This document shows positions 17,173 through 27,845 of a DNA stretch of 64,000 nt, one piece after another. The DNA lies in the NCBI GenBank assembly GCA_949383255.1, contig CASJPF010000004.1, positions 62,001 to 126,000 of the forward strand, read 5' to 3'. The position numbers were made by a program, and so were the translations under genes. Positions within the stretch are counted from its first letter, which is position 1; each line of letters opens with the position of its first letter. This DNA is from Lachnospiraceae bacterium (lineage in GTDB: Bacteria > Bacillota > Clostridia > Lachnospirales > Lachnospiraceae). A model generated the notes under the pieces. The model was not told where the DNA came from, ran no database searches, and saw nothing but the letters and a program-made list of their open reading frames with translations.

Positions 17173-20100
17173 GTGAAACAGTTATTCTAGGTAGAGAGAA
17201 TAATATGACTGCTATAAAAAGCAATCAGGAAGTTATTTCTGCAAATCAGTTCAAAAGCAAAGTACCAAATTATTATACGTTTCAAAATGGTTTAGAGGAA
17301 GCAAGTAAACTTGTCGATGACATTGTACTTAAAAATTATTTGCAAAAACTAACGGATTTAGAGATTGTTCCATTAGATAAAAATTTGAAGAATATCGGAG
17401 ATATCCGTTTATTTAAAATTACAGAAATGGTATATCAAAAGAATGAGTATTCAACCTATAAGTTTGCTTCTGTTTTTAATGCGGTTCAAAACCTAAATTG
17501 CAGTGTATTTATTATTGTAGACAGTGATGGGCAAAAAACTGATTTTTATATGGGTGTACGTTCTTTGGATGACAAGCGGACAACAAAATCTTTGAAAGAT
17601 ACTTTGAAAAATGCATTGACAGGGCAATTTCCAGGTGTAAAAACCGAAGATTTGCTTGACCCAAAAGCTGAGGATTTTTTAAACAATATAGCTACAAAAA
17701 ATATTGCAAGTGTGTCTTGTGTTGCAAAAAACAAAGATAAAGATTTTAAGGATAATGAAACATTTATTCAAGGTCTTGAAAAATTGGCACTTGCAATGCA
17801 GGGGCAAAAATATACGGCAGTTGTTTTGGCTAAGAGTACACCAATGGAGCAATTGGAGCAAACCCGGCAGGCTTATGAAACCATTTACACACAATTGTCT
17901 CCTTTTGCAAATATGCAGATATCTTATGGGACAAGCACAGCATTAAGTGTGTCAGATGCTTTTTCACATGGAAAGACAATAGGATCTTCGCACGCAACGA
18001 ATACATCAACACAGACTGGAAAGAATTATTCAAAGAGTACAAGTGAAAATCATGGAATGACAAAGAAAGATTCTTTAGGAGCTTTGGCCAAAAGCCTTGG
18101 AACGGCTGCGTTGGGGGTTGCAAGTCTTGTGACAGCTCCGTTAACAGGGGGAGCTAGTATTGCTGTTGCTGGGGCAATAACTGTCGGGCATATAGGGCTT
18201 AATGCATTTAATCCCAAAAGTATAACAAAAGGAACTTCAACAACAGAAGAATATTCAGAGAATAATTCCACATCATATGGTGAAACGCATACAGAAAATG
18301 AAAGTACAACAGAAAACGAAACTCGAACAAAAGGTATCACAACTGGTTCTTCGGATAATCTGCAATTGACTTTGCAGAATAAGTCGTTAGTGAATGTTTT
18401 AGAAAGAATTGATCTTCAATTGAAACGTATGGAGGAATGTGAAAGTATAGGAATGTGGGAATGTGCAGCATACTTTCTTTCGGATAGTCAGGAAACAGCG
18501 GAAATGGCAGCAGGAACGTATAAAGCGCTTATGAAAGGGGAAAAATCAGGAGTCGAAACTTCGGCAATAAACTTATGGGGAAGAAATAATCAGAACCAAT
18601 TGCCTGTTTTACGTGAGTATATTACTAATTTTATTCATCCAGTTTTTAAATATGCATCTGACACAATATCAGTTCCCATAACAGCGGCTTCTTTGGTTAG
18701 CAGCAATGAATTGGCAATTCATATGGGGCTGCCTAGGAAATCAGTATGTGGTTTTCCTGTTATAGAACATGCAGATTTTGGCAAGGAAGTTGTCAGGTAC
18801 AATCAGAAACTGCACAGCAAAGATTTTTGTCTTGGAAAAGTGTTTAGCATGGGAAAAGAAACGGAAACGGAGGTTCATCTGGACTGTAATTCCTTAACAA
18901 TGCATACATTTGTGACAGGTTCTACAGGTTCTGGCAAAAGCAACACTGTTTATCAAATATTAAATCAACTAAGAAGTGTATATGACATTCCATTTCTTGT
19001 TGTTGAGCCAGCCAAAGGTGAATATAAAAATATTTTCGGACAGTTTGCTGATGTTAGTGTGTATGGCACAAACCCAAAGAAAATGAATTTATTAAGAATT
19101 AATCCTTTTAAGTTTTCTGAAGATATTCATGTGCTAGAGCATTTAGATAGATTGGTGGAAATTTTCAATGTCTGCTGGCCGATGTATGCAGCGATGCCTG
19201 CAATATTAAAAGAGTCAATGGAGAAAGCGTATGTTGCTGCAGGATGGAATTTAGGAACTTCCGAAAATGCAAAAGGTAATAAATATCCGAATTTTGCCGA
19301 TTTACTCGAACAGATAGAAGTTGTAATAAATGAGTCAAAGTATTCTTCCGACAGTAAAGGTGATTACTCTGGAGCTCTGTTAACACGTGTAAGATCGTTG
19401 ACGAATGGATTAAATGGATTAATTTTTTGCAAGGATGATTTAAGTGAGCGAGATTTATTTGATAAGAATGTTATTGTTGATTTAAGTCGTGTTGGTTCGA
19501 CGGAAACGAAATCACTGATAATGGGATTACTGGTATTAAAATTAAATGAATATCGCATGTCATCTGGCAAAATTAACAGTCCTTTATCACACCTTACTGT
19601 GTTAGAGGAGGCACATAATCTCTTAAAAAGAACTTCTATGGAGCAATCTACAGAAAACGCCAATTTGTTGGGGAAATCGGTGGAGTTACTTGCAAACTCA
19701 ATTGCTGAAATGAGAACTTATGGAGAGGGTTTCATTATAGCTGATCAGTCACCAGGTTTGCTGGATATATCTGTTATCAGGAATACAAATACAAAGATTA
19801 TTTTAAGATTGCCAGATAGGAGTGATCGGGAATTAGTTGGATATGCGGCTGGTCTGGATGAAGAACAGATAGAAGAATTATCAAAGCTGAAAAGAGGTGT
19901 AGCGGCTGTATATCAAAATGACTGGGTTGAGCCAGTGCTTGTTCAGGTAAGCAAATGTAATATTATGGAAAAAGCATATGATTTTACAGGCGATGGCGCT
20001 AGGGAAAATTATATAGATATACAAGAACAGCTAATTAATTTTTTGATTCAAGGGAGAGTGAACGAACATTTAGCGTTTTCTATTGAATGTATTGAAAATG

Positions 20101-20489
20101 GACTTGACGTGTTGGGACTATCATCATCAAACTATGAATTTGTGGAAGAACAAATAGCGGAATATAAAGAAATGAACTCTCTTGTTATTTGGAAAGATGA
20201 AAATTTCCGAAAACTTTCAAGACGTATAACGGATATATTAGGCGTTCGGGCGCGTGTTGAGAATAGTGCTTTGACAGCGATGGATAATGATGAACTTACA
20301 GATATGTTAAACAGAATTATTGCGCAGATTATTAAGGTTCCTACCAAACAGTTAACAATTGCCTTAAGCCAATGCTTTATGAAGGATATGAGTATACAAC
20401 AAGATGAAAATGAAACAAGAGAAAAAATATACCTCAATTGGATTCAATCTGTTGTAGAGAGGAGAGAAAAGTATGATAGGAAATTTTAA
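17169..20489 (+). CDS. HerA/FtsK-like ATPase with embedded hydrophobic segment
   Basis: An 1106-residue ATPase of the HerA/FtsK (DUF87-like) group. The motor domain has Walker A GSTGSGKS (about 584-591), an acidic Walker B with the catalytic pair Glu813-Glu814 in LTVLEEAHNLL, and the sensor-like IADQSPGLLD. In front of it lies an unusual region: Ser/Thr/Asn-rich repeats (about 255-300), a Gly/Ala-rich hydrophobic stretch (about 301-347, LGTAALGVASLVTAPLTGG) and a second Ser/Thr/Glu-rich tract (350-400). The hydrophobic stretch could anchor a hexameric motor at the membrane. HerA-type motors move DNA or protein. The overlapping nuclease gene suggests that one of these is handed to, or controlled by, the nuclease. 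Confidence 0.85.
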   Translation: MSETVILGRENNMTAIKSNQEVISANQFKSKVPNYYTFQNGLEEASKLVDDIVLKNYLQKLTDLEIVPLDKNLKNIGDIRLFKITEMVYQKNEYSTYKFASVFNAVQNLNCSVFIIVDSDGQKTDFYMGVRSLDDKRTTKSLKDTLKNALTGQFPGVKTEDLLDPKAEDFLNNIATKNIASVSCVAKNKDKDFKDNETFIQGLEKLALAMQGQKYTAVVLAKSTPMEQLEQTRQAYETIYTQLSPFANMQISYGTSTALSVSDAFSHGKTIGSSHATNTSTQTGKNYSKSTSENHGMTKKDSLGALAKSLGTAALGVASLVTAPLTGGASIAVAGAITVGHIGLNAFNPKSITKGTSTTEEYSENNSTSYGETHTENESTTENETRTKGITTGSSDNLQLTLQNKSLVNVLERIDLQLKRMEECESIGMWECAAYFLSDSQETAEMAAGTYKALMKGEKSGVETSAINLWGRNNQNQLPVLREYITNFIHPVFKYASDTISVPITAASLVSSNELAIHMGLPRKSVCGFPVIEHADFGKEVVRYNQKLHSKDFCLGKVFSMGKETETEVHLDCNSLTMHTFVTGSTGSGKSNTVYQILNQLRSVYDIPFLVVEPAKGEYKNIFGQFADVSVYGTNPKKMNLLRINPFKFSEDIHVLEHLDRLVEIFNVCWPMYAAMPAILKESMEKAYVAAGWNLGTSENAKGNKYPNFADLLEQIEVVINESKYSSDSKGDYSGALLTRVRSLTNGLNGLIFCKDDLSERDLFDKNVIVDLSRVGSTETKSLIMGLLVLKLNEYRMSSGKINSPLSHLTVLEEAHNLLKRTSMEQSTENANLLGKSVELLANSIAEMRTYGEGFIIADQSPGLLDISVIRNTNTKIILRLPDRSDRELVGYAAGLDEEQIEELSKLKRGVAAVYQNDWVEPVLVQVSKCNIMEKAYDFTGDGARENYIDIQEQLINFLIQGRVNEHLAFSIECIENGLDVLGLSSSNYEFVEEQIAEYKEMNSLVIWKDENFRKLSRRITDILGVRARVENSALTAMDNDELTDMLNRIIAQIIKVPTKQLTIALSQCFMKDMSIQQDENETREKIYLNWIQSVVERREKYDRKF

Positions 20490-21042
20490 TGATGTTAAGG
20501 AATCGCAAATGAATAGATTTGTCGAATCACCATTGGGCAAAAAAGCTGAATCATCTGTTGCTGATAAATATATAGTTTTGGCAGATAAATCATTAGCGTT
20601 TATATATGATAAGTTCAAGTGCTGTCCTGTTGAAAATGGAAAATGGACCGGTGAACGAGGCGATTCTAAATGGTGCCCAGACAAAGACTATATACCCGGG
20701 AAAGCGAATCCCGATGGAAAAAATTGGGGTGAAATTTTAAAGAAGTTTGGCATAGATGGTATTGAATATAGAAATGGGGAACCTGATTTTAGCCGTATTA
20801 GTAAGGAAACAGTTAAAATAAAAGATTTTTGTGAAAATAGAGCAGACAATTTTGATAAGGCAGATATTGCGTTGGCAAAACAACAGCACTGTTCACCGGA
20901 CACAGTTAAAAAGTGGAGAAAAGAGAATGCGTATACTTGGCATGAGTGCAAAGACATGAAAACAATGCAACTAGTGCCTAGCGTTATACATAATAATATG
21001 TCTCACAGCGGTGGAATATCAGAAGCAAAGAAAGGCGCATAA
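20473..21042 (+). CDS. HNH-family nuclease (WHE-type toxin domain)
   Basis: A 189-residue protein whose C-terminus matches HNH/endonuclease VII-fold toxin domains. It carries YTWHECKDMKTMQLVP (His157-Glu158) followed by IHNNMSHSGG (His173, His178). A conserved central section (WTGERGDSKW...GIDGIEYRNGEPDF) is typical of nuclease tips of Firmicutes polymorphic toxins. Here the domain is a free-standing gene without an export leader. It overlaps the ATPase gene by 17 bases and has its own strong AGGAG site, so it is co-translated with the motor. DNA cleavage is likely from the family but not shown. Confidence 0.78.
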   Translation: MIGNFNDVKESQMNRFVESPLGKKAESSVADKYIVLADKSLAFIYDKFKCCPVENGKWTGERGDSKWCPDKDYIPGKANPDGKNWGEILKKFGIDGIEYRNGEPDFSRISKETVKIKDFCENRADNFDKADIALAKQQHCSPDTVKKWRKENAYTWHECKDMKTMQLVPSVIHNNMSHSGGISEAKKGA

Positions 21043-21132
21043 GTGTGAAGGAAAATTCGCATCGTGAAGTGCGAAAGTATGTTTTGTAGTTTGTTTATGT
21101 TCTGAATAAAGCGAAAGGAATGATGAAAAAAT

Positions 21133-21507
21133 ATGATACATAATGTATTTGGAGATATTGACTTTAATGTAGGATGGAAGACTACTAAGAGTATTGTATT
21201 ATTTGGGCAATCTTATGTAGTTACAGTAAAAATACATGCATACTTTGAAGAGGATGGTATTACAGAAGAACAGGAAAATGCCTACATTGATTTTATAAGT
21301 TCAGAGGAAACAAAAATGAATTGTGTTGAAAAAATGTTAAAAGAGTATTCAGATTTTGCACAAGAACAGTTTATTCCTAGAACATTGTTGATGAATAGAG
21401 ACGGATCTTATGCTTTGCTATTTGATGATAGAGATAATGAAGATGAAGGAATTGCAGTATGTCTTGCTCCAGAAGAAAAAATTGTGTCTCAAGATGATTA
21501 TTTATAA
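21133..21507 (+). CDS. Immunity-like protein next to the nuclease
   Basis: A 124-residue acidic, soluble protein. Its sequence (GWKTTKSIVLFGQSYVV; DGITEEQENAYIDF; a C-terminal EDEGIAVCLAPE) resembles the small DUF6985-type proteins that lie beside toxin nucleases, where they serve as antidotes. Family recall is from memory and not computed. It follows the nuclease after 90 bases that include a small hairpin (TTCGCA/TGCGAA). It has its own AAAGGA site, so it may be made in excess over the toxin. If so, it neutralises the preceding nuclease. Confidence 0.6.
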   Translation: MIHNVFGDIDFNVGWKTTKSIVLFGQSYVVTVKIHAYFEEDGITEEQENAYIDFISSEETKMNCVEKMLKEYSDFAQEQFIPRTLLMNRDGSYALLFDDRDNEDEGIAVCLAPEEKIVSQDDYL

Positions 21508-21644
21508 AAGTGATTACAAAAGCATTTTTGGGTTTTAAAGCTGTAACAATTATTTAATTCTCATGGTTAAGGAAAAGAGAAGAACAATTGTAAAAAAGGA
21601 ATCTGTGAAAAAGGGGATAATAGACTAAAAATTTATAGGTAGGA

Positions 21645-21693
21645 AAGAACGCTGGGAACAAGTAAAGATTCTGTTGCCAGCGCTTTATTTTTT
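21645..21693 (+). terminator. Terminator closing the island
   Basis: Complementary arms AACGCTGGGAACA (21648-21660) and TGTTGCCAGCGCTT (21672-21685) are followed by TATTTTTTG. The 329-base gap from 21508 to 21836 holds only this terminator and the uvrB promoter. No att-like repeat or integrase was seen. Confidence 0.7.
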
Positions 21694-21735
21694 GTTTTAT
21701 AGCAAACAGAAGTTCCGAAAATATCTTCTTTTGTC

Positions 21736-21764
21736 TGTACAAATGAAAAGCCGTGTGCTATAAT
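21736..21764 (+). promoter_or_regulatory. Probable uvrB promoter
   Basis: A weak -35 TGTACA (21736-21741) and a perfect -10 TATAAT (21759-21764) are separated by 17 bp. No clear Gram-positive LexA box (GAAC-N4-GTTC) was found around it. Confidence 0.5.
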
Positions 21765-21836
21765 CAAAAGTACTTTTTGAGCGATTTCTATGGATTGCTT
21801 ACAACCCATTTAAATTATTGGAGGTGAGTTAATTTT

Positions 21837-23828
21837 ATGTTGTTTAAACTGCACAGTGAATACCAGCCCACCGGTGATCAGCCGGAGGCGATTGCAAAGC
21901 TTGTGGAAGGCTTTAAAGAGGGCAATCAGTTCCAGACATTACTAGGTGTTACTGGTTCTGGAAAAACTTTTACAATGGCAAATATTATACAGGCATTACA
22001 AAAGCCTACTTTGGTGATAGCGCACAATAAAACGCTCGCCGGACAATTGTATGGTGAATTTAAAGAATTTTTCCCAGAAAATGCGGTAGAATATTTTGTG
22101 TCCTACTATGATTATTATCAGCCGGAGGCGTATATTCCTTCTTCAGATACCTATATTGCAAAGGACTCTGCTGTAAATGACGAGATTGATAAGTTGAGAT
22201 TATCGGCGACAGCCTCTTTGACAGAGCGCCGCGATGTTATTGTTGTAGCCAGTGTTTCCTGCATTTATGGTCTGGGGAGCCCAGACGAGTATCAGGGAAT
22301 GATGCTTTCTTTGCGGCCGGGCATGGAAAAAGACAGAGATGAAGTAATTCACGCTTTGATTGAAATGCAGTACGACCGAAATGATTTGGAACTTGACCGA
22401 GGGCGGTTTCGCGTGCATGGTGATGTGGTGGACATTCACCCAGCACAGGGCGGCGAGTTTCTTATCCGCGTGGAGTTTTTTGGAGATGAGATTGACCGTA
22501 TTGCCGAGATAGACCCTGTGACAAACAAGGTTCATGCCACTTTAGAGCATACCACAATCTTTCCAGCATCTCATTATGTTGTGGCGCCAGAGCGGATTGC
22601 AAAGGCATGTGTGGATATTGAGGAGGAAATGAAAGAGCGCGTGCGTTATTTTAAGAGTGAGGATAAGCTTTTGGAGGCACAGCGCATCTCTGAACGGACA
22701 AACTTTGATATTGAGATGCTTCGTGAGACGGGGTTTTGTTCTGGCATTGAGAATTATTCAAGACATTTAAACGGATCAAAAGAAGGCGATCCGCCGTATT
22801 GTCTCATGGACTTTTTTACAGAAGATTTTCTGATTATTATAGATGAGTCGCATATGACAATCCCTCAGATTCGTGGAATGTATGCGGGTGATCGCTCGCG
22901 AAAAAACACACTGGTGGAATATGGATTTCGGCTTCCGTCAGCACTGGACAACAGACCCCTTCAATTTGAGGAGTTTGAGCAAAAAATAGACCAAATGCTC
23001 TTTGTGTCGGCGACACCAAATGAATATGAAAAACAGCATGAGCTTTTGCGTGCGGAACAGATTATTCGACCGACAGGGTTATTAGACCCAGAAATTGAGA
23101 TACACCCTGTAGAGGGGCAGATTGATGATTTGATTGCCCGAATTCATGCGGAGACTGAAAAGCACAATAAAGTGCTTGTGACAACGCTGACAAAGCGTAT
23201 GGCGGAGGACTTAACCAAATATATGTCTGATGTTGGCGTGCGTGTGAAATATTTGCACTCTGATATTGATACCCTTGAGCGCGCGCAGATTATTCGTGAC
23301 ATGCGTCTTGATGTGTTTGATGTGCTTGTCGGCATTAATCTTTTGCGGGAAGGGCTTGACATTCCTGAAATTTCGCTTGTGGCAGTTTTAGACGCAGATA
23401 AGGAAGGCTTTTTGCGCTCTGCAACATCTTTGATTCAGACGGTTGGTCGTGCTGCAAGGAATGCAGAGGGACATGTTGTTATGTACGCAGATACAATTAC
23501 AGATTCTATGCAAATGACGCTTGATGAGACTGCTAGAAGGCGTGCGATTCAGCAAAAATATAATGAGGAGCATGGTATTACACCACAGACAATCAAGAAG
23601 GCAGTGCGCGACTTAATCAGCATTTCAAAGGCAGTGGCAAAAGAAGAACAACAGTTTGAAAAAGATCCGGAGTCAATGAATGAGAAGGAACTGAAAAAAT
23701 TGATTGACACTGTGGAGAAGAATATGCGCAAGGCAGCGGCAGACCTTAATTTTGAGGCGGCGATGGAGTTGCGTGACAAGATGATGGAACTGAAAAAACA
23801 ATTGTTGGATTTGACAAGCGGACTTTAA
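21837..23828 (+). CDS. uvrB: Excinuclease ABC subunit B
   Basis: UvrB verifies DNA damage delivered by UvrA and recruits UvrC in nucleotide excision repair. The 663-residue protein has Walker A GVTGSGKT (about 39-46) and the beta-hairpin [10 protein letters not shown] (about 92-101). The DESH Walker B and the helicase motif QTVGRAARN follow, and there is a C-terminal UVR coiled coil (about 625-655) that contacts UvrC. The start has GGAGGTGAGTT upstream. It is followed directly by uvrA, the usual Firmicutes arrangement. Confidence 0.98.
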   Translation: MLFKLHSEYQPTGDQPEAIAKLVEGFKEGNQFQTLLGVTGSGKTFTMANIIQALQKPTLVIAHNKTLAGQLYGEFKEFFPENAVEYFVSYYDYYQPEAYIPSSDTYIAKDSAVNDEIDKLRLSATASLTERRDVIVVASVSCIYGLGSPDEYQGMMLSLRPGMEKDRDEVIHALIEMQYDRNDLELDRGRFRVHGDVVDIHPAQGGEFLIRVEFFGDEIDRIAEIDPVTNKVHATLEHTTIFPASHYVVAPERIAKACVDIEEEMKERVRYFKSEDKLLEAQRISERTNFDIEMLRETGFCSGIENYSRHLNGSKEGDPPYCLMDFFTEDFLIIIDESHMTIPQIRGMYAGDRSRKNTLVEYGFRLPSALDNRPLQFEEFEQKIDQMLFVSATPNEYEKQHELLRAEQIIRPTGLLDPEIEIHPVEGQIDDLIARIHAETEKHNKVLVTTLTKRMAEDLTKYMSDVGVRVKYLHSDIDTLERAQIIRDMRLDVFDVLVGINLLREGLDIPEISLVAVLDADKEGFLRSATSLIQTVGRAARNAEGHVVMYADTITDSMQMTLDETARRRAIQQKYNEEHGITPQTIKKAVRDLISISKAVAKEEQQFEKDPESMNEKELKKLIDTVEKNMRKAAADLNFEAAMELRDKMMELKKQLLDLTSGL

Positions 23829-23906
23829 GGAATTGTATTTTTAAATATATTTGAGCGCTGCATGAATATAAAGGAATCGTTTACAATAGAAAGGTATGGT
23901 ATAAGA

Positions 23907-26777
23907 ATGGACAGAGAACAATTAAAGATGTTGCCCAAAGGAGAAGTTATCAAGATTCGCGGCGCAAATGAACACAATTTGAAAAATATTGATTTGGATA
24001 TTCCCAGAAATAAATTTGTTGTGCTGACAGGATTATCTGGTTCTGGCAAGTCTTCCCTTGCATTTGACACTATCTATGCGGAGGGACAGAGACGGTATAT
24101 GGAATCTCTATCCTCCTATGCCAGACAATTTCTAGGACAGATGGAAAAACCAAATGTGGAACGCATTGATGGATTGTCACCTGCGATTTCAATTGATCAG
24201 AAATCTACAAACAGAAATCCACGCTCGACAGTTGGTACTGTGACAGAAATTTATGACTATTTTAGACTTTTGTATGCACGTATTGGAATACCACACTGCC
24301 CAAACTGCGGCCGTGAGATTAAGCGCCAGACAGTTGACCAGATGGTTGACCAGATTATGGAGCTGCCACAGGGTACAAAGCTTCAACTTTTGGCGCCTGT
24401 GGTGCGCGGCAGAAAAGGAGAACATGCAAAAGTGCTTGACCGCGCGAAAAAAAGCGGTTATGTGCGTGTCCGCATTGACGGAAACTTATATGATTTGTCA
24501 GAGGAGATTCACCTTGAAAAAAATATCAAGCACAATATTGAGATTATAGTGGATAGAATTGCGGTAAAAGAAGGCATTGAGCGAAGATTGACAGATTCTA
24601 TTGAGAATGTTATGGTGCTTTCAGAAGGACTTTTGATGGTGGATGTGATAGGCGGCGAGATAATGAATTTTTCTGATAGTTTTGCCTGTCCTGATTGTAA
24701 TATTAGCATTGATGAGGTAGAGCCCAGGAGTTTTTCTTTTAACAATCCGTTTGGCGCCTGTCCAGATTGTTTTGGACTTGGCTATAAGATGGAATTTGAT
24801 ATAGATTTAATTATACCAGACAAAAGCCTTAGCATTAATCAAGGGGCGATTACTGTTATGGGGTGGCAGTCCTGCGCAGATAAGGGAAGTTTTACGAATG
24901 CGATTTTGCAGGCTCTATGCAAGGAGTACAAGTTTTCTCTTGACATACCATATGAAGAATTATCTGACAAAGCGAAAGAGGTACTTATATATGGAACAAA
25001 TGGTAAGGAAGTGACTGTACACTATAAAGGGCAACGCGGTGAAGGAACATATCCTGTGGCATTTGAAGGATTACTTAAAAATGTGGAGCGCAGGTACAGA
25101 GAAACTGCATCGGAGGGCATCAAACAGGAGTACGAGACATTTATGCGTATTACACCCTGTAAGGAGTGCGGCGGAAGGCGCTTGAAAAAAACTTCGCTTG
25201 CAGTGACGGTCTGCGACAAGAATATTTATGAGATTACATCCATGTCCATTACAAATCTATATAGTTTTTTGGATACAATGCAGTTGACCCAACAACAGCA
25301 ATTGATTGGAAAGCGCATTTTAAAGGAAATTCGGGCAAGGGTAGGTTTTCTTGCAAGTGTTGGGCTGGAATATCTGTGTCTTTCAAGAGGCACAGCATCT
25401 TTATCTGGCGGTGAGGCACAGCGCATTCGTCTGGCAACACAGATTGGATCTGGTTTGGTCGGTGTGTGTTATATTTTAGATGAGCCAAGCATTGGATTGC
25501 ATCAGCGAGACAATGATAAGTTGCTGTCAGCGCTGCGCAATTTACAAGGACTTGGAAACACGCTGCTTGTTGTGGAACATGACGAAGATACCATGCTGGC
25601 GGCAGACCATGTGATTGACATTGGTCCTGGCGCTGGGGAACATGGCGGGGAGGTGATTGCGCAAGGAACGGCGGAAGAGATTATGCAGGTTCCAGAGTCC
25701 ATTACTGGACAATATTTAAGCGGAAAAATACAAATTCCTGTGCCAGAACACCGCAGAAATCCGACAGGTTGGCTGACTGTAAAAGGAGCCGCAGAAAACA
25801 ATCTGAAAAATATTGATGTAAAGTTTCCACTTGGTATATTTACTTGTGTGACAGGCGTGTCTGGTTCCGGAAAATCGTCTTTGGTAAATGAGATTTTATA
25901 TAAGTATTTGGCGAAAAAACTCAACAGAGCACGCACGATACCAGGCAAATTTAAAAAGATTGATGGCGTGGAGCAGTTGGATAAAGTAATTGCAATTGAT
26001 CAGTCACCAATCGGCAGAACACCACGCTCTAATCCAGCAACTTATACAGGTGTGTTTGACCAAATTAGAGATTTATTTGCATCGACTGTTGACGCGAAGG
26101 CAAAGGGATACAGCAAAGGGCGGTTTAGCTTTAACGTGAAAGGCGGGCGATGTGAGGCGTGTGGTGGTGATGGCATTATTAAAATCGAGATGCACTTTTT
26201 GCCAGATGTATATGTGCCTTGCGAGGTTTGTCAGGGGAAACGTTACAATAGAGAGACGCTTGATGTAAAGTATAAGGGAAAGAGTATTTATGATGTGCTG
26301 GATATGACTGTCGAGGAAGCAATGACATTTTTTGAGTCCGTTCCTTCTATTAAGAGGAAAATTGAGACATTGTATGATGTTGGGCTTTCTTATATTAAGT
26401 TAGGGCAACCTTCAACAACACTTTCTGGCGGTGAGGCACAGCGTATTAAGCTTGCGACGGAACTGAGCCGTAGAAGTACAGGAAAGACAATTTATATTTT
26501 GGACGAGCCAACAACAGGACTTCATTTTGCAGACGTGCATAAGTTAGTTGAAATTTTGCAGCGTCTTGCAGAGGGTGGAAATACAGTGATTGTCATTGAG
26601 CACAACTTAGATGTGATTAAGACCGCAGATTATATTATTGACATTGGACCAGAGGGCGGAGATGGTGGCGGCACTGTAATTGCTGAAGGCACACCAGAAT
26701 ATATTGCCTCCTGCCCACAGTCTTATACAGGAATCTATATTAAGAAAATGCTAGAGCGAGCAAAAGGTAAGAAGTGA
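23907..26777 (+). CDS. uvrA: Excinuclease ABC subunit A
   Basis: UvrA is the damage-sensing ABC ATPase dimer of nucleotide excision repair. The protein has two ABC modules with Walker A GLSGSGKS and GVSGSGKS. Two LSGGEAQRI signatures and zinc-binding cysteine pairs (CPNC, CPDC...CPDC, CEAC...CEVC) are also visible. I start at ATG 23907 (956 residues), which has a GAAAGG site. An upstream ATG at 23862 lacks a ribosome binding site and would add an N-terminal extension not usual in the family. It is co-transcribed with uvrB. Confidence 0.97.
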   Translation: MDREQLKMLPKGEVIKIRGANEHNLKNIDLDIPRNKFVVLTGLSGSGKSSLAFDTIYAEGQRRYMESLSSYARQFLGQMEKPNVERIDGLSPAISIDQKSTNRNPRSTVGTVTEIYDYFRLLYARIGIPHCPNCGREIKRQTVDQMVDQIMELPQGTKLQLLAPVVRGRKGEHAKVLDRAKKSGYVRVRIDGNLYDLSEEIHLEKNIKHNIEIIVDRIAVKEGIERRLTDSIENVMVLSEGLLMVDVIGGEIMNFSDSFACPDCNISIDEVEPRSFSFNNPFGACPDCFGLGYKMEFDIDLIIPDKSLSINQGAITVMGWQSCADKGSFTNAILQALCKEYKFSLDIPYEELSDKAKEVLIYGTNGKEVTVHYKGQRGEGTYPVAFEGLLKNVERRYRETASEGIKQEYETFMRITPCKECGGRRLKKTSLAVTVCDKNIYEITSMSITNLYSFLDTMQLTQQQQLIGKRILKEIRARVGFLASVGLEYLCLSRGTASLSGGEAQRIRLATQIGSGLVGVCYILDEPSIGLHQRDNDKLLSALRNLQGLGNTLLVVEHDEDTMLAADHVIDIGPGAGEHGGEVIAQGTAEEIMQVPESITGQYLSGKIQIPVPEHRRNPTGWLTVKGAAENNLKNIDVKFPLGIFTCVTGVSGSGKSSLVNEILYKYLAKKLNRARTIPGKFKKIDGVEQLDKVIAIDQSPIGRTPRSNPATYTGVFDQIRDLFASTVDAKAKGYSKGRFSFNVKGGRCEACGGDGIIKIEMHFLPDVYVPCEVCQGKRYNRETLDVKYKGKSIYDVLDMTVEEAMTFFESVPSIKRKIETLYDVGLSYIKLGQPSTTLSGGEAQRIKLATELSRRSTGKTIYILDEPTTGLHFADVHKLVEILQRLAEGGNTVIVIEHNLDVIKTADYIIDIGPEGGDGGGTVIAEGTPEYIASCPQSYTGIYIKKMLERAKGKK

Positions 26778-26801
26778 ATTAAAATTAAGAGGATAAAGGA
26801 T

Positions 26802-27581
26802 ATGGAGAACAAAAAGAATTACGAGAAAGCAATTGAGGAGCTTTCGCTAATGCTGATGTATCTGACAAGAGAACAGGACAACAATGAATTTTTCAAATAT
26901 CGGGAGCTAAGCTGGAAAGGGTATGATTTTCAAATGTTGGATAGGCTTGAACAAGGGGATTTGATTTTCCAGCCAAAAAACCGCAGAAGATATGACAAAT
27001 ATCTTTATTTAACAGAGCAGGGACGCGAGCGGGCACAGGAACTTTTGGCAGAGTATGGACTCTGTGATAAAGAGATTAATGAGCAGTTTGAACTGCGCAA
27101 TATTTTGCCGGAGGAGGCAGAACAGGCAGCAGAAATTGAAAAAATTTGTTTTCCGCCCAATGAAGCATGTTCTAGGGAAAAGATTTTGGAGAGAGTAGAA
27201 GCGGCGCCCGAGTTGTTTCTTGTGGCGGTTGACAGAAAGACAGGAAAGCTTGCTGGATTTTTAAATGGAATCGCAACGGATGAGTATTCTTTTCGAGATG
27301 AATTTTTTACAGATATTAAACTGTACAACCCAAAAGGAAACAATGTGATGCTACTTGGGCTTGATGTGTTGCCAGAGTACCGTGGACAGGGATTGGCAAA
27401 AGAAATTATGTTCCAATATCTTCGTAGGGAGCAAGAAAAAGGGCGGAAAATGATTTTTCTGACTTGCTTAGCAGCCAAAGTGAAGATGTATACAAAGATG
27501 GGATATTATAATAACGGTATTGCGGCATCTACATGGGGCGGAGAACAGTGGTATGAGATGCGCTATCGTCTAAATCTTTAG
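26802..27581 (+). CDS. GNAT acetyltransferase with N-terminal DUF6429-like domain
   Basis: A 259-residue, two-domain protein. Residues 1-90 look like a small winged-helix unit of the DUF6429 type (LMYLTREQDN...SWKGYDFQMLDRLEQGDLI...YLTEQGRERAQELL). Residues 95-259 form a GNAT acetyltransferase with the acetyl-CoA loop in PEYRGQGLAKEIM (about 189-201) and the C-terminal YTKMGYYNNG motif. The substrate is unknown. It begins 24 bases after uvrA and may share its transcript. A terminator follows. Confidence 0.8.
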   Translation: MENKKNYEKAIEELSLMLMYLTREQDNNEFFKYRELSWKGYDFQMLDRLEQGDLIFQPKNRRRYDKYLYLTEQGRERAQELLAEYGLCDKEINEQFELRNILPEEAEQAAEIEKICFPPNEACSREKILERVEAAPELFLVAVDRKTGKLAGFLNGIATDEYSFRDEFFTDIKLYNPKGNNVMLLGLDVLPEYRGQGLAKEIMFQYLRREQEKGRKMIFLTCLAAKVKMYTKMGYYNNGIAASTWGGEQWYEMRYRLNL

Positions 27582-27648
27582 GAATGGTAAACCATAAATA
27601 AATTTGTTCTTAACAGCACATTTGAGTATTGTCTTTTGAAGATTAGTA

Positions 27649-27687
27649 GGGAACTGTAAAATTATTTATTTTTACGGTTCCTTTTTT
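27649..27687 (+). terminator. Terminator after the GNAT gene
   Basis: A stem GGAACTGTAAAA (27650-27661) pairs with TTTTACGGTTCC (27670-27681) and runs into six T residues. The rest of the 412-base gap up to 27993 holds the promoter of the chemoreceptor gene and nothing else that I recognise. Confidence 0.75.
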
Positions 27688-27816
27688 GATGTCTATAACG
27701 CCCATAAGAAGGTTGTCAACAAATCTGATGAGAGTTGGACGCATGATTTTATATTTTCAAGAGTGAGCGAAAAGTAACTAAAATGTATAAAAGAGAGATT
27801 ATTTTTATAAAAAATC

Positions 27817-27845
27817 TGTAAAAATGAGAAATGGTGTGGTACAAT
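27817..27845 (+). promoter_or_regulatory. Probable promoter of the chemoreceptor gene
   Basis: TGTAAA (27817-27822), a 17-bp spacer and TACAAT (27840-27845). A flagellar-sigma promoter was looked for here and not found. The resulting leader is about 140 bases. Confidence 0.4.

Noticed and set aside
21508-21700. Attachment site or integrase at the right edge of the island
   Set aside because: No tRNA gene, direct repeat pair or recombinase was found on either side, so no integrative element is claimed.
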